A stretch of 64,000 bases of DNA from Desulfosporosinus acidiphilus SJ4 (GCF_000255115.2 NC_018068.1:3319977-3383976); one strand, 5' to 3'. Positions 26,817 to 36,994 are shown, counted from the stretch's first letter. Notes: a model not told the origin generated them from the sequence alone. Numbers and translations: made by a program.

Positions 26817-27599
26817 TTATGATTCAAAGCAGCGCTGAATCGCTTCAATTTTGCGTGCCTTGCCGGTGCTTTCATCGATATCAATCACCACAGCATTGAT
26901 TTGGATAGGTCCTGTTGCCAACTCGAACTTAGCTGGCAGTTGAGTTAAAAATCGATTGATAATAATCTCTTTTTTTATTCCTAATACAGAATCTCTTGGG
27001 CCTGTCATGCCCACATCCGTGATATAAGCGGTTCCCTGGGGAAGCACCCTGAAATCAGCGGTCTGTATATGAGTATGGGTTCCAACAACGGCACTGACTT
27101 TTCCATCAAGAAACCATCCTAAAGCCACTTTTTCTGAGGTTGCCTCAGCATGGATATCTATTAGGATGATGGGAGTCTCTTGCTTTAGTTGGTTAATCCA
27201 ACGGATAGCCCCACTGAAAGGATCATCTAACGGTGTCATAAATACCCGTCCTGAAAGGTTTAGAACGCCAATTTTGCAACCCTTAGCTCTTATTATTCCG
27301 TATCCCCGCCCCGGGGCCCCGACAGGATAATTTGCCGGTCGTACCATTTTTGTCTCATAATCAATAAAATTCATAATATCACGATTATCCCATACGTGAT
27401 TCCCCATTGTAAAAAAATGAATTCCGTAATCAAAAAGTTCTTCCGCTATGTCTTTGGTTATTCCTTTTCCTGATGCAGCATTTTCTGCATTAGCTATTGT
27501 TACATCTATATTATATTCAAGCTGAAGCGGTTTTAAAAACCTTTTAATCGCTTCCCTACCTGGTTTACCGACTATATCCCCAACAAAAAGTATACGCAA
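26817..27599 (-). CDS. ymdB: YmdB-family metallophosphoesterase
   Basis: 260 residues, TTG start with GGGGGG 6 bp upstream. Calcineurin-like di-metal motifs: RILFVGDIVGKPGR at the N-terminus, IANAENAASGKGI near 35, TMGNHVWDN near 64, and VGTHTHIQTAD near 172. The family (TIGR00282) includes Bacillus YmdB, a 2',3'-cyclic nucleotide phosphodiesterase affecting biofilm and motility decisions. It lies two genes downstream of rny and one upstream of spoVS, as elsewhere in Firmicutes. Confidence 0.93.
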   Translation of the reverse strand: MRILFVGDIVGKPGREAIKRFLKPLQLEYNIDVTIANAENAASGKGITKDIAEELFDYGIHFFTMGNHVWDNRDIMNFIDYETKMVRPANYPVGAPGRGYGIIRAKGCKIGVLNLSGRVFMTPLDDPFSGAIRWINQLKQETPIILIDIHAEATSEKVALGWFLDGKVSAVVGTHTHIQTADFRVLPQGTAYITDVGMTGPRDSVLGIKKEIIINRFLTQLPAKFELATGPIQINAVVIDIDESTGKARKIEAIQRCFES

Positions 27600-27777
27600 A
27601 GCGTTCCCCCCACTTCAAACCTATCTAAATGTCTTTATTATATACTCTAATACTTTTTCCCTTTTTCTCCTCAATTAAACTCCCCTGAAATGCCGTTATT
27701 ATTCTTAGAGAACGGGGTCACTCCCACTTATAGAAGCAGGAGTCTCACGATTGGATGAATGCGAAAGTTTTGAGCCG

Positions 27778-28338
27778 TTAATTATTAAATACTAAGACAC
27801 GTCCCTCATCTCTCAAAGCTATAACATTCTTATCAAGGTCCATGTGTTTAAGCGAAGTGAGCATTTGGTTAATTACTTCCTCTTGAACTTCTAATTCCTC
27901 TTCCGGTAAATAAGGCTCATCATATATCATCTCTTCTATATAGTTTCGCCTTAACAACTCAATCATTAGTCCAACTTCCCTTTGACTCACGCTTTCAATA
28001 TCGCGAACTACATGTAAAACGCCAATATTTTCCTCACTTCGGCAGCTTATGTCAAAAACACGGATTTTTCGTCGTTCTAAATGATGATAGAACTCTAAAG
28101 CAGGGCGTAGAATTCCCTGAATTGATTCAACATCAATGGCTTGCTTAAACATAAACGTAAACTTAAGAGCCTGCCGCTCACACCAATAATGTACAGCTCC
28201 TAATTCAGGATATCTCGTTAAAATTGAAGTTAGTAAATCGACTCCATCTGTAACATATTTTATATCTCTCGGAATATTATTCGGCACCCTTGTCAATCCT
28301 CTCTGTTGCTCTGACCTATCATGAGAATTATTCGTCAT
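27778..28338 (-). CDS. Hypothetical protein (186 aa)
   Basis: 186 residues from an ATG with CAGGAG 12 bp upstream. The acidic C-terminal half has a coiled or helical feel (YLPEEELEVQEEVINQML). The middle (RALEFYHHLERRKIRVFDIS region) looks like an alpha/beta domain, with no catalytic motif I know. It sits between rny and ymdB; a conserved neighbour might be linked to RNA turnover, but this is only positional. The 407 bp upstream contain a repeat copy and no other gene. Confidence 0.6.
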   Translation of the reverse strand: MTNNSHDRSEQQRGLTRVPNNIPRDIKYVTDGVDLLTSILTRYPELGAVHYWCERQALKFTFMFKQAIDVESIQGILRPALEFYHHLERRKIRVFDISCRSEENIGVLHVVRDIESVSQREVGLMIELLRRNYIEEMIYDEPYLPEEELEVQEEVINQMLTSLKHMDLDKNVIALRDEGRVLVFNN

Positions 28339-28560
28339 AAGAAACCAAACTCCTGCAACATTCGTAATTCTCTTCTCGCCGTCTTTGGCTTCGGGGACAC
28401 TCGGTTAATCCACACTGCTGGAGTCTGCTATCCCCAAAGAATACTTGCCCGCTGAAGACAGCTCACGCGCAAGCAAGTGGGCGAGCCTCGGAGTGCTGAG
28501 TGAACGCCTGTTTTCCATCATCCACCAGTGCTGCGTATTAACATGGGGGGCTGATAGTGA

Positions 28561-28706
28561 AGAAAACTTAGCCGGCGCTATGCCTCCGGCGAAAGCGGCA
28601 GGTTAGTTGCACTTATGCCAGAAGACGAAGACACAGTCTTCGCACGAATGAGCTCTTCTTGCAGTATTTAACCAAAAGTTGTACTTTCTGATAATATAAA
28701 AAAAAA
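28561..28706 (+). repeat. Interspersed multi-hairpin repeat, copy 4 (long type)
   Basis: About 146 bp, closely matching copy 2: AGAAAACTTAGCCGGCGC start, GC-rich inverted repeat, GAAGACACAGTCTTC (one change from the palindrome in copies 1, 2 and 6), CTCTTCTTGCAGTATTTAACC, and a TATAAAAAAAAA end that is the T-run of the rny terminator. Confidence 0.85.
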
Positions 28707-28731
28707 TCAGGCGTCTATCTAGACGCCTGAT
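28706..28731 (-). terminator. Terminator of rny
   Basis: A perfect 11-bp ATCAGGCGTCT/AGACGCCTGAT stem with an ATCT loop, followed on the - strand by nine or more T residues that belong to repeat copy 4. Confidence 0.9.
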
Positions 28732-28745
28732 CAGAATTAAACGTT

Positions 28746-30296
28746 TTACTTAGCAAAATCAACGGCCCTTGTCTCGCGAATCACTACAACTTTAATTTGT
28801 CCCGGATACTCAAGTTCTTCTTCAATTCGCTTACTGATCTCACGTGCAACACGTGGTGCCAGAACATCATCAATCTTGTCGGGTTTGACAATAATTCGAA
28901 CTTCCCGACCAGCTTGAATAGCAAAGCATTTTTCCACTCCCTCAAAACTCTCGGCAATCTCCTCAAGTTTTTGCAGGCGTTTAATATACGTTTCTAAAGT
29001 CTCACGTCGAGCACCAGGGCGAGCAGCCGAAACTGCATCAGCCGCTGCCACTAATACAGCAACTAAACTTTTGGCTTCTACATCATTATGATGAGCTTCA
29101 ATAGCATGGATAACATCGCTGGATTCTTTATATTTTCTAGCAAGGTCAACACCGATTTGAACGTGGGTTCCTTCTAAATCATGATCCACTGCTTTACCGA
29201 TATCATGCAGAAGTCCCGCGCGTTTTGCTAATTGAATGTCTATCCCTAATTCGGCAGCCATAAGTCCCGCCAGATGAGAAACTTCAGTGGAATGCTTTAA
29301 CACATTTTGACCATAACTGGTACGGAATTTCAATCGGCCAAGTAATCGTACCAATTCCGGATGCAACCCATGAACCCCAGTCTCAAAGGTAGCTTGCTCT
29401 CCTTCTTCACGTATTTTCTGTTCCACTTCTTTTTGAGCCTTTTCAACCATCTCTTCAATACGAGCAGGATGGATGCGGCCATCAGCAATTAATTTCTCCA
29501 GAGCAATACGTGCTACCTCACGGCGAATGGGATCAAAACCAGACAGAATAACCGCCTCAGGTGTATCATCAATAATAAGATCGATTCCGGTTAATGTCTC
29601 CAATGTTCGAATATTGCGTCCCTCACGTCCAATGATTCGCCCTTTCATTTCATCACTCGGTAATGCTACGACTGATACTGTAGTCTCAGCCACATGATCA
29701 GCGGCACACCGCTGAATAGCCAGAGAAATGACGTTTTTAGCCCTCTTTTCTGCTTCCTCTTTGGCGCGAGTCTCAATTTCCTTAATCATGATCGCTGATT
29801 CATAGCGAACCTCTTCTTCAACTCTTTTGAGAAGAAGCTGCTTAGCTTCTTCCGAAGTCATCCCTGATAAGCGCTCTAACTCAGCTTGCTCTTTTTCCAC
29901 AAGTAAATTCAGCTCTTCTTTGAGGGAATCAACTTCACTTTCCCGGCGATGCATATTTTCTTCTTTTCGTTCGATAGACTCAATTTTACGGTCTAAACTC
30001 TCTTCTTTTTGCAATAATCGTCGTTCCAAGCGCTGGAGTTCATTCCGACGCTCGCGAGTTTCTTTTTCCACCTCATTGTGAATATGCATAGCTTCTTCTT
30101 TGGCAGCAATAATTGATTCTCGTTTTTTGCTTTCTGCAGTCGAAAGTGCATTTTCAACAATACGTTTTGCCTCTTCTTCAGCGGTACCAATAACTTTTTC
30201 GGCAGTATTTCTGCGAATATGCCAGCCAACTAAGGCTCCTAAACCTAAGCCAACTATTATGGCAATCAAACCTGTAATAACTATTTCAAGCAACAT
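28746..30296 (-). CDS. rny: Ribonuclease Y
   Basis: 516 residues, the family length. An N-terminal membrane anchor (about residues 4-24) precedes a long charged coiled coil (25-200). Next come a KH domain with [29 protein letters not shown] (pieces [14 protein letters not shown] and [11 protein letters not shown], near 212-245), an HD domain with [13 protein letters not shown] (near 360) and the C-terminal Rny-specific domain. It is the membrane-bound endonuclease that starts mRNA decay in Firmicutes. The ATG has AAGGAGG. It is preceded by the recA-recX terminator and followed by its own. Confidence 0.97.
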   Translation of the reverse strand: MLLEIVITGLIAIIVGLGLGALVGWHIRRNTAEKVIGTAEEEAKRIVENALSTAESKKRESIIAAKEEAMHIHNEVEKETRERRNELQRLERRLLQKEESLDRKIESIERKEENMHRRESEVDSLKEELNLLVEKEQAELERLSGMTSEEAKQLLLKRVEEEVRYESAIMIKEIETRAKEEAEKRAKNVISLAIQRCAADHVAETTVSVVALPSDEMKGRIIGREGRNIRTLETLTGIDLIIDDTPEAVILSGFDPIRREVARIALEKLIADGRIHPARIEEMVEKAQKEVEQKIREEGEQATFETGVHGLHPELVRLLGRLKFRTSYGQNVLKHSTEVSHLAGLMAAELGIDIQLAKRAGLLHDIGKAVDHDLEGTHVQIGVDLARKYKESSDVIHAIEAHHNDVEAKSLVAVLVAAADAVSAARPGARRETLETYIKRLQKLEEIAESFEGVEKCFAIQAGREVRIIVKPDKIDDVLAPRVAREISKRIEEELEYPGQIKVVVIRETRAVDFAK

Positions 30297-30340
30297 TTAC
30301 ACCTCCTTGTTTGTAAAAATTCAAAATTTAACAATTAAAT

Positions 30341-30364
30341 AAAAAAAACTGGCTTCAAACCAGT
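30341..30364 (-). terminator. Terminator between recX and rny
   Basis: A short perfect stem ACTGG/CCAGT (extended by flanking bases) followed on the - strand by eight T residues. It separates the recA-recX transcript from rny. Confidence 0.65.
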
Positions 30365-30485
30365 CTCTTAAGCAACCTTTAATACGGGAGTTTTCCAGAC
30401 TTCCCCCGCTTCCTACAACTCTCGTTAGTCAAAAAACAATATTAAGAATGACTACCACGAAATCTATAAGAAAACCATAAAGGTT

Positions 30486-30518
30486 AAATCTTAACAGAGA
30501 CAGGTCTCTGCTAAGATT
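30486..30518 (-). other. Strong hairpin 22 bp downstream of recX
   Basis: AAATCTTA-CAGAGAC / GTCTCTG-TAAGATTT is a long stem with one mismatch and a 2-base gap but no clear T-run in the leftward direction. It may act as a 3' mRNA-end stabiliser or, with the later hairpin, as part of a tandem terminator. Confidence 0.5.
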
Positions 30519-30540
30519 TTAATATCATTTGCTATTATTG

Positions 30541-31083
30541 TCAAGCTTGTCCTAAATGAGACGATTCTATTCGCATTTCCATGATAACATTTCTTACCAT
30601 CTCTGAAGGATACCCTCGCTGTAAAAGTTTCCTAGCTACTCTTTGCCGTACCCATAATTCAACCGGCGGGGACTTTTTGTCCGGATCTTTAGACGTCTTT
30701 TCTTCCCAGCGTTGTTCCTCTTGTGCCCACCATCTTTGAGCCAAAGCTAAACAGAGTTTTGATTCCTCATCACCGGAGTATACTTCCTGTAAGACTTGCT
30801 CAATTAAAGTGCCTGCAATTCCGCGGTTTTTCATGTCAGAGATGACGCGGCGGCGCGAATATCGTTTAAGACGACTCTTAGAATAGTTTAGGGCAAGTTC
30901 TTGGTCATTGAGGTAACCGTAATCTGTCAATTTGGCAATGACTTTCTCAATTTCTTGGTTTTCATATCCCTTTTCCGTAAGGCGTGTTTCCAATTCGCAG
31001 TTTGTCAAGGCTCTTCTGGACAAACTATCGAGTGCCGCTTCCCATGCGCTTTTCTTAGGTTTATTCTTCGTCAAAGGAACCAT
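30541..31083 (-). CDS. recX: Regulatory protein RecX
   Basis: 180 residues with three-helix RecX repeats ([43 protein letters not shown] and [17 protein letters not shown]). RecX binds the groove of RecA filaments and limits strand exchange. Its ATG is inside the last codons of recA (23-bp overlap), so it is translationally coupled and SOS-regulated with recA. Confidence 0.93.
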   Translation of the reverse strand: MVPLTKNKPKKSAWEAALDSLSRRALTNCELETRLTEKGYENQEIEKVIAKLTDYGYLNDQELALNYSKSRLKRYSRRRVISDMKNRGIAGTLIEQVLQEVYSGDEESKLCLALAQRWWAQEEQRWEEKTSKDPDKKSPPVELWVRQRVARKLLQRGYPSEMVRNVIMEMRIESSHLGQA

Positions 31084-32092
31084 CTTCTATGGGCGCGGAG
31101 GGGACCGCATTCATATTGGAACGAATCAGCTCTTCAAGTTTCAGAGCCATATCGGGGTGTTGCTTCAGGTATTCCTTAACATTTTCACGTCCCTGCCCTA
31201 AGCGTTCTCCATTGTATGAGTACCAAGCCCCCGATTTTGTGATGATTTCCATCTCAGTTCCTATATCGACAATACTTCCTTCTTTAGAAATTCCTTCACC
31301 ATACATAATGTCAAATTCGGCAGATTTAAAAGGCGGAGCCACTTTATTCTTAACAACTTTAATCCGGGTTTTATTGCCAATTATTTCTTGCCCTTGCTTA
31401 AGGGCTTCTTGACGACGAATATCAATTCGGATGGTGGCGTAGAATTTAAGAGCCCGTCCCCCTGTTGTCGTTTCCGGACTGCCAAACATCACACCAATTT
31501 TTTCACGAATTTGATTAATAAAAACAACACAAGTATTACTCTTGCTGATTGATCCGGTCAGCTTACGCAAGGCCTGGGACATTAAACGGGCATGCAGTCC
31601 AACATGATTGTCGCCCATCTCCCCTTCAATCTCAGCACGAGGCACTAGGGCAGCCACTGAATCAAGAACAATTACATCGACGGCAGCACTGCGCACTAAG
31701 GCCTCACAAATTTCTAAGCCTTGTTCTCCGGTATCAGGCTGAGAAACCAATAAGTCTTCAAGATTAACGCCCAGAGCTTTAGCATAAACAGGGTCTAACG
31801 CATGTTCAGCATCAATAAATGCTGCTACTCCGCCAAGTTTTTGGGCCTCGGCAATAATATGGAGGGCGACTGTCGTTTTCCCGGAAGACTCAGGTCCATA
31901 TATTTCAATAATCCTGCCCCGCGGCACCCCGCCAACACCTAAGGCTAAATCTAAAGCTAGAGAACCTGTAGGAATAACATCAATTGACATCGTCGCAGAT
32001 TCTCCCAGTTTCATAATGGAACCTTTGCCAAACTGTTTTTCAATTTGTGCTAAGGCAACATCCAGTGCCTTGAGCTTATTTGTTTCGGCCAT
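31061..32092 (-). CDS. recA: Recombinase RecA
   Basis: 343 residues. Walker [10 protein letters not shown] near residue 66, Walker [11 protein letters not shown] near 140, the L1/L2 loop regions ([20 protein letters not shown] and [20 protein letters not shown], near 160-215) and the usual acidic C-terminus are all present. It performs homologous strand exchange and triggers LexA self-cleavage. A perfect sigma-A promoter and a LexA box precede it. Confidence 0.99.
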   Translation of the reverse strand: MAETNKLKALDVALAQIEKQFGKGSIMKLGESATMSIDVIPTGSLALDLALGVGGVPRGRIIEIYGPESSGKTTVALHIIAEAQKLGGVAAFIDAEHALDPVYAKALGVNLEDLLVSQPDTGEQGLEICEALVRSAAVDVIVLDSVAALVPRAEIEGEMGDNHVGLHARLMSQALRKLTGSISKSNTCVVFINQIREKIGVMFGSPETTTGGRALKFYATIRIDIRRQEALKQGQEIIGNKTRIKVVKNKVAPPFKSAEFDIMYGEGISKEGSIVDIGTEMEIITKSGAWYSYNGERLGQGRENVKEYLKQHPDMALKLEELIRSNMNAVPSAPIEDGSFDEE

Positions 32093-32135
32093 CTTCCAAC
32101 CTCCTCAATCGGTTAAAACAAATTTTCGTTATCCG

Positions 32136-32150
32136 CAAAACATCTGTTCG
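32136..32150 (-). promoter_or_regulatory. LexA (SOS) box of recA
   Basis: On the - strand CGAAC-AGAT-GTTTTG, close to the Gram-positive SOS consensus CGAACnnnnGTTyG. It starts 7 bp downstream of the -10, over the expected transcription start. Confidence 0.8.
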
Positions 32151-32156
32151 ATTATC

Positions 32157-32185
32157 ATTATAGAGGCAGGCTCCATCCCTGTCAA
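32157..32185 (-). promoter_or_regulatory. Promoter of recA-recX
   Basis: A perfect TTGACA (32180-32185) and a perfect TATAAT (32157-32162) with 17 bp between, immediately upstream of the LexA box. Confidence 0.9.
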
Positions 32186-32254
32186 TTCGTTTAACATTAT
32201 AGAGATGGACAACTACCATCAACATTATATATCAAAAACGATCTTAAGGACATA

Positions 32255-32360
32255 TAGAAAACTCGGTTTGTGCTGAGCTTGCGAAGCAGAAACCGTTAGT
32301 TGCACTTATGCTTCCGGAAAGTAATTAACCGAGGGTTATACCTTCCGGCTAGTATAGAAA
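32255..32360 (+). repeat. Interspersed multi-hairpin repeat, copy 5 (internally deleted)
   Basis: Starts ATAGAAAACTCGG and keeps GTTAGTTGCACTTATGC, AATTAACCGAGGGTTATAC and CTTCCGGCTAGTATAGAAAAG. The central GAAGACACTGTCTTC palindrome is missing, so this is a deletion variant. It lies between the helicase terminator and the recA promoter. Confidence 0.75.
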
Positions 32361-32367
32361 AGGAAAA

Positions 32368-32392
32368 AAGCTAATCCTTAGAGACTAGCTTC
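32368..32392 (-). terminator. Terminator of DEAD-box helicase gene
   Basis: AAGCTA..TAGCTT stem with inner pairs, followed on the - strand by TTTTTCC, 29 bp past the helicase stop. Repeat copy 5 begins right after it. Confidence 0.6.
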
Positions 32393-32420
32393 TTCATTAT
32401 CATCGATATTTAACTTGCAA

Positions 32421-34031
32421 TCAGGAGTTTTCGCGGGCTTTCGCCGGTTCGACACTGACTCTTCGGCCCTTAATCATTGCTTGATGCATACAGCTTAAGA
32501 CCCTCGAAGCGTATTCTTCAGGAACCTCAACAAACGTAAATTTATCATAGATATTTATCATCCCAATGATATTTCCGGGAATTCCGCTTTCTTCTGCAAT
32601 CCAGCGTATGATGTCCTGAGGGCGAATTTGCTGAACTCTTCCTATATTCATAAAGAAACGAACCATCCCCGGCGCTGCTCCGGTGTTGCCAAAGTGATTA
32701 ACATCCGGGTCGTTATCGTCAATTCGCTCTTCTGAATCAGCTCCCTCAACTGCAAACTTTAGAGCAGCCGCCGCAACATCCGTTGAATCGTATTCTTCCA
32801 GCAAATCTCCGACGATAGCCCGATAATTTCCTAAGCGATCGTTCTGAATTAATTTAATCAGTTGATTTTTTAGATTTTCCGCTTGACGTTCGCTAATATC
32901 TGCTAAGGAAGGAAGTTCTCGGCGTCGTATCCTAGTCTTAATTAAATTTTCAATCAAACGAAGTTGACGATATTCTTTAGGAGAAATCAAGGTTATTGCC
33001 AGTCCTCGTCGGCCAATACGCCCTGTTCTTCCTATTCTGTGTACATAGGATACGGGATCTTGGGGAATGTCAAAGTTAATGACATGGGTCAAATTACTGA
33101 TGTCGATTCCTCTGGCTGCTACATCAGTAGCAACTAACATTTCTGTTTTTCCATCACGGAAGCGCTTCATAACCCTGTCTCTCTGCTGCTGGCTCAAATC
33201 CCCGTGCAGGGCATCCGCAAAATACCCCCGCGCTTCCAAGGCGACGACAAGTTCATCGACTCCTCGTTTTGTGCGGCAAAAAGTAATCCCTTGACCGATA
33301 TCCTCCATATCGATGATACGACATAAAGCATCCACTTTTTTGCTTTCCCTCGTCTCATAAAAAACCTGTTCAATGAGAGGAACTGTTAATTCATCCCTGC
33401 TAACTGTCACAGATTGAGGATTTTTCATATAGGTCTGTGCTAACTTGCGAATCGCCTGCGGCATTGTCGCTGAAAAAAGCATAACCTGACGGCCTTCCTC
33501 GGGAACAGCTTTGAGAAGGCTCTCAATATCATCGACAAATCCCATATCCAGCATTTCATCCGCTTCATCCAAAACCATCATCTTGACATGCTGCAAGCGC
33601 AGTGTGCCCCTATTTAAGTGATCTAACAACCTTCCGGGGGTTCCGACAACAACTTGGTAGCCCATACGCAAGGCACGAATTTGACGGTCTATCGGCTGGC
33701 CGCCATAGATAGGCAACGGTTTTACGTGTTTATATTTACCGATTTTAGATATTTCCTGCGCAACCTGAATAGCCAATTCGCGCGTTGGAGTTACAATGAG
33801 TGCTTGGACGGCTTGGAATTTCGCATTGACCTTTTCAGCGATGGGAATCCCAAAAGCCGCCGTCTTCCCCGTTCCTGTCTGTGCCTGCCCAATAATATCC
33901 GTATCTTCAAGAGCTACCGGAATTGCCTGTTGCTGAATTGGAGAAGGTTCCTCAAATCCCATTTCAGACAAACCTTGGACTATTTGCTTGCTTAACTGAA
34001 TATCCCCGAAAGATTGTAAACGTTCAACCAT
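32421..34031 (-). CDS. DEAD-box ATP-dependent RNA helicase (DeaD/CshA type)
   Basis: 536 residues from an ATG (a GTG one codon earlier is also possible). The helicase core is complete: Q motif with GFEEPSPIQQQAIP, AQTGTGKT near 49, PTRELAIQVA, VLDEADEMLDMGF near 152, FSATMP and HRIGRTGRIGR near 330. The C-terminus has a DbpA-type RNA-binding domain (RFFMNIGRVQQIRPQDIIRW and RRVSVEPAK), found in DbpA and DeaD proteins acting on structured rRNA. It overlaps the cinA stop by several bases, so it is coupled to cinA. Confidence 0.93.
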   Translation of the reverse strand: MVERLQSFGDIQLSKQIVQGLSEMGFEEPSPIQQQAIPVALEDTDIIGQAQTGTGKTAAFGIPIAEKVNAKFQAVQALIVTPTRELAIQVAQEISKIGKYKHVKPLPIYGGQPIDRQIRALRMGYQVVVGTPGRLLDHLNRGTLRLQHVKMMVLDEADEMLDMGFVDDIESLLKAVPEEGRQVMLFSATMPQAIRKLAQTYMKNPQSVTVSRDELTVPLIEQVFYETRESKKVDALCRIIDMEDIGQGITFCRTKRGVDELVVALEARGYFADALHGDLSQQQRDRVMKRFRDGKTEMLVATDVAARGIDISNLTHVINFDIPQDPVSYVHRIGRTGRIGRRGLAITLISPKEYRQLRLIENLIKTRIRRRELPSLADISERQAENLKNQLIKLIQNDRLGNYRAIVGDLLEEYDSTDVAAAALKFAVEGADSEERIDDNDPDVNHFGNTGAAPGMVRFFMNIGRVQQIRPQDIIRWIAEESGIPGNIIGMINIYDKFTFVEVPEEYASRVLSCMHQAMIKGRRVSVEPAKARENS

Positions 34032-35298
34032 CACCTATGTGTAATCCCCTTTCCTTGTTCAACATATACTGTCTTATCCCATTAAGAGCGGCCTGAACGG
34101 TCAATTGCCGAACTGACTCTCTTTCTCCATAAAACTGAAACTTTTGAGCATAAACTTTCTCCGTCGAAGCAAATCCAATATAAACCAACCCCACGGGTTT
34201 CAGGTCACTGCCTCCACCCGGACCGGCAATACCGGTGGTTGAGACGGCAAAATCCGATCCCGATCTCGTCCGAATTCCTTCGGCCATTTCTTTGGCGACT
34301 TCTTCGCTAACTGCCCCAAACAGCCCGAGAGTTTTTTCATTGACCCCTAGAAGCTGTTGTTTTAAGGAATTTGAATAGCTAACCACTCCTCCCAGGTAGA
34401 ACTCCGAACTGCCTGGTTCTTGTGTTAAGGCCGCACCGAGTAAGCCTCCGGTGCAAGACTCGGCCGTAGAAACAGTCAAATGATTCTCTTTTAAAATTTG
34501 CCCTACGATCCCTATCATCGTCTCCTGATCACGGCCAAATACTTTGTCCCCAAGACGCCTTTTAATTTCGGTCTCAGTTTTATCTAAAGCATCCAGTACC
34601 TTCTCTGAGGCTGCCACCGTTCCTCTTGCAACTAAACGAATATGCATTTCCGCACGCTTAGCTAATAAAGCCATAGATAGGTCGGGAAGATGCATCAGAT
34701 CTCCCAGAACTTCCTCAAGAGCAGATTCACCAATACCAAAAACTTTCAAAACACGTTCGTTCATTCGCTCGGAATTGGGTCCAATAATACGTTGTATTTC
34801 GGGCAAAGCATAATTTTCAAACATGGGCTGCATTTCAAAAGGTGGTCCCGGCAATATAATGACTGTCTTTCCGCCGTTTTCAATAATTGCTCCAGGCGCT
34901 GTACCGATAGGATTGGGCAATATCTTTGAGCCTTTGGGGAAATAGGCTTGTTTCTCATTACTAGAAGGCATGGGAGCTTTCCGCCGACCAAAGAACTCTT
35001 TAATGTTGTTTAAACTCCTTTGGTCCAGCTCCATTTGCAAATTCAAGACCTTAGCAACAAGTTCCTTTGTCAAGTCATCCGCCGTCGGTCCCAGTCCGCC
35101 GGTTGTGACTAAAAGATCTGAACGATCCATTGCCTGACGTAAAACTTGTTCTAAACGCAAAGAATTATCTCCAACCGTCGTGTGATAGTCTACCTCGATG
35201 CCTAAAGAGGAAAGTTTTCCTGTTAAGTAGTGAGCACTTGTATTTAGAGTTTCTCCAAGTAACAACTCTGTCCCAGTAGCTACAATTTCAGCTTTCAT
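34024..35298 (-). CDS. cinA: CinA: competence/damage-inducible protein
   Basis: 424 residues. The N-terminal MoCF-like domain shows EIVATGTELLLGETLNTSAHYL, TTGGLGPTADDLTKELVAK and ILPGPPFEM (ADP-ribose pyrophosphatase-like part). The C-terminal amidase domain shows LTVSTAESCTGGLLGAALT and STTGIAGPGGGSDLKPVGLVYIG. The known activity is deamidation of nicotinamide mononucleotide (PncC) in NAD salvage. Location close to recA matches many Gram-positives. Its end overlaps the helicase start. Confidence 0.95.
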   Translation of the reverse strand: MKAEIVATGTELLLGETLNTSAHYLTGKLSSLGIEVDYHTTVGDNSLRLEQVLRQAMDRSDLLVTTGGLGPTADDLTKELVAKVLNLQMELDQRSLNNIKEFFGRRKAPMPSSNEKQAYFPKGSKILPNPIGTAPGAIIENGGKTVIILPGPPFEMQPMFENYALPEIQRIIGPNSERMNERVLKVFGIGESALEEVLGDLMHLPDLSMALLAKRAEMHIRLVARGTVAASEKVLDALDKTETEIKRRLGDKVFGRDQETMIGIVGQILKENHLTVSTAESCTGGLLGAALTQEPGSSEFYLGGVVSYSNSLKQQLLGVNEKTLGLFGAVSEEVAKEMAEGIRTRSGSDFAVSTTGIAGPGGGSDLKPVGLVYIGFASTEKVYAQKFQFYGERESVRQLTVQAALNGIRQYMLNKERGLHIGDG

Positions 35299-35438
35299 AT
35301 TATTTTATCACTCTCCCTATATCAACGCAAATATACGCGCTTTGTCTTGCTTGCTTAGTTATTTCTCACCTTACATTATGTTATCCTTCATACGATAGAA
35401 AAACTTATCTGGTGCTGAGATGAAAAGTAAAAAAAAAA

Positions 35439-35455
35439 GAACCTCGGAGAGGTTC
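35439..35455 (-). terminator. Terminator of FtsH-like gene
   Basis: GAACCTC-GGA-GAGGTTC hairpin followed on the - strand by ten T residues, directly after the stop codon. Confidence 0.85.
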
Positions 35456-35459
35456 AGAG

Positions 35460-36929
35460 TTAAGCAACATTTTGTATATAAGTTCTCAAAGTATCCCCGC
35501 TTAGACTTTCCTCTTCCTGCAGAATCTCGGCTAAATGCAATAAGACCTCTTTGTTTTGCTGAATAATCTGCTTGGTACGGTTTTCTAGCTCAGCAAGGAT
35601 ATCTTTTGTAACAGGTTGCCGTTGTTCGGCACTTAATAATGAAACATCGGTCACTCCTAATGGAGACATACCTGCTTGAAGCATTTTTTCCACAAGATTC
35701 AAGGCTTGCTCGTAATCGCCGGCAGCACCTGTACTGCGATTTCCCAGACTTTCTTCTTCAGCTAAAGCCCCTGCTAAGGCAACCATAATTTGCTCTTCTA
35801 ACATAGCTTGTGTATAAAGATATAAATCATCTTTCGGATAATGACGAACATATCCTAAAGCGTTTCCTCTAGAACGAATTGAGACTTGAGAAACTGAGTT
35901 CGGTCGTACAGTTTCTGCCAGCATGGCATGTCCGCTTTCGTGAATGGCAATACGTTGCAGTTCTTCTGCAGTTGGCTTTCGATCTAACTTCTCGCCAAGC
36001 ATGACCTTTTCAACGGCTTCATGGAAATGCCGCGCTGTAATCTCTTTTGCCTGATCCCGCAAGGCAAAAATTGCAGCCTCATTCGTTACGCTCTCTAAAT
36101 GCGCGCCTGAAAAACCAAAAGTTTCATGAGCAATCGCTTCCAAATCCACATCAGGAGCCAAGGGTTTGTTTTTGGTATGGATCTCCAGAATCGCAACTCT
36201 TCCCTCCTTGTCGGGTAGATCAACTTTAACCTGCCGATCAAAACGTCCCGGTCGAAGTATTGCCGGATCTAAGGCTTCCGGGCGATTCGTTGCTGCCATC
36301 ACCAAAATATGCGGGCCTAGTTCCGTCTTCAGACCATCCATCTCAATGAGCAATTGATTAAGAGTTTGGTCATATTCGTGATGAGAAACATTGCTCCCTC
36401 GTTTTGCTCCCAGAATATCCATTTCGTCGATAAAAATAATGGCGCTGGATTTCCTTTCTTTTTTAACCATTTCCCTCGCCCGACGGAATAAACTTCGTAC
36501 CCTCTCCGCACCGACACCTGCGTACATTTCCACAAACTCGCTGCCGGAAACAGATAAAAATGATGAATCTGTATATTTAGCCGCTGCCTTCGCAAGCAGC
36601 GTTTTTCCCGTCCCCGTCGGGCCTGATAATAAAATACCCTTTAACGGACGAATTCCTAAAGCCTTCATCCGATCTGAGTAACGCAGAAAATCCAAGGCCT
36701 CTTGAAGTTCCTTTTTAGCAATTGCTTGCCCGCCAATGTCCTCAAAATTAACCATCGTTGAGGTAATCGATTCACCACTTCCCGTTTTTAATACTTGACG
36801 GGAAATCCCAAGCGTCCATAAAAAATACGCTCCTATACACAATAAGGCAATGGGCAAAACATTATAACCCATAACCAGCAGAAAGGCAAAAACACCTAAT
36901 GCTAAACCAATAAGGATATCTCGTTTCAC
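35460..36929 (-). CDS. FtsH-like AAA membrane protease, short form
   Basis: 489 residues, GTG start with AAGGAGGGG. Two closely spaced N-terminal hydrophobic helices (about residues 5-38) replace the usual pair that flanks a large extracytoplasmic domain in FtsH, so that domain is absent. The AAA module has GPTGTGKTLL (Walker A near 105), IIFIDEMDILG (Walker B near 165) and LRPGRFDRQV. The M41 peptidase has HESGH (near 329) and the third zinc ligand region STGAAGDYEQA. It is therefore a probable active ATP-dependent protease, different from housekeeping FtsH. Similar short proteins occur in spore-forming clostridia, but the substrate is unknown. Confidence 0.85.
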   Translation of the reverse strand: MKRDILIGLALGVFAFLLVMGYNVLPIALLCIGAYFLWTLGISRQVLKTGSGESITSTMVNFEDIGGQAIAKKELQEALDFLRYSDRMKALGIRPLKGILLSGPTGTGKTLLAKAAAKYTDSSFLSVSGSEFVEMYAGVGAERVRSLFRRAREMVKKERKSSAIIFIDEMDILGAKRGSNVSHHEYDQTLNQLLIEMDGLKTELGPHILVMAATNRPEALDPAILRPGRFDRQVKVDLPDKEGRVAILEIHTKNKPLAPDVDLEAIAHETFGFSGAHLESVTNEAAIFALRDQAKEITARHFHEAVEKVMLGEKLDRKPTAEELQRIAIHESGHAMLAETVRPNSVSQVSIRSRGNALGYVRHYPKDDLYLYTQAMLEEQIMVALAGALAEEESLGNRSTGAAGDYEQALNLVEKMLQAGMSPLGVTDVSLLSAEQRQPVTKDILAELENRTKQIIQQNKEVLLHLAEILQEEESLSGDTLRTYIQNVA

Positions 36930-36994
36930 GTGGTCCCCTCCTTATAAAGAAATTGCTTGATAAAGTGATTGTTATCCAATGCCATCAGCGAGTA

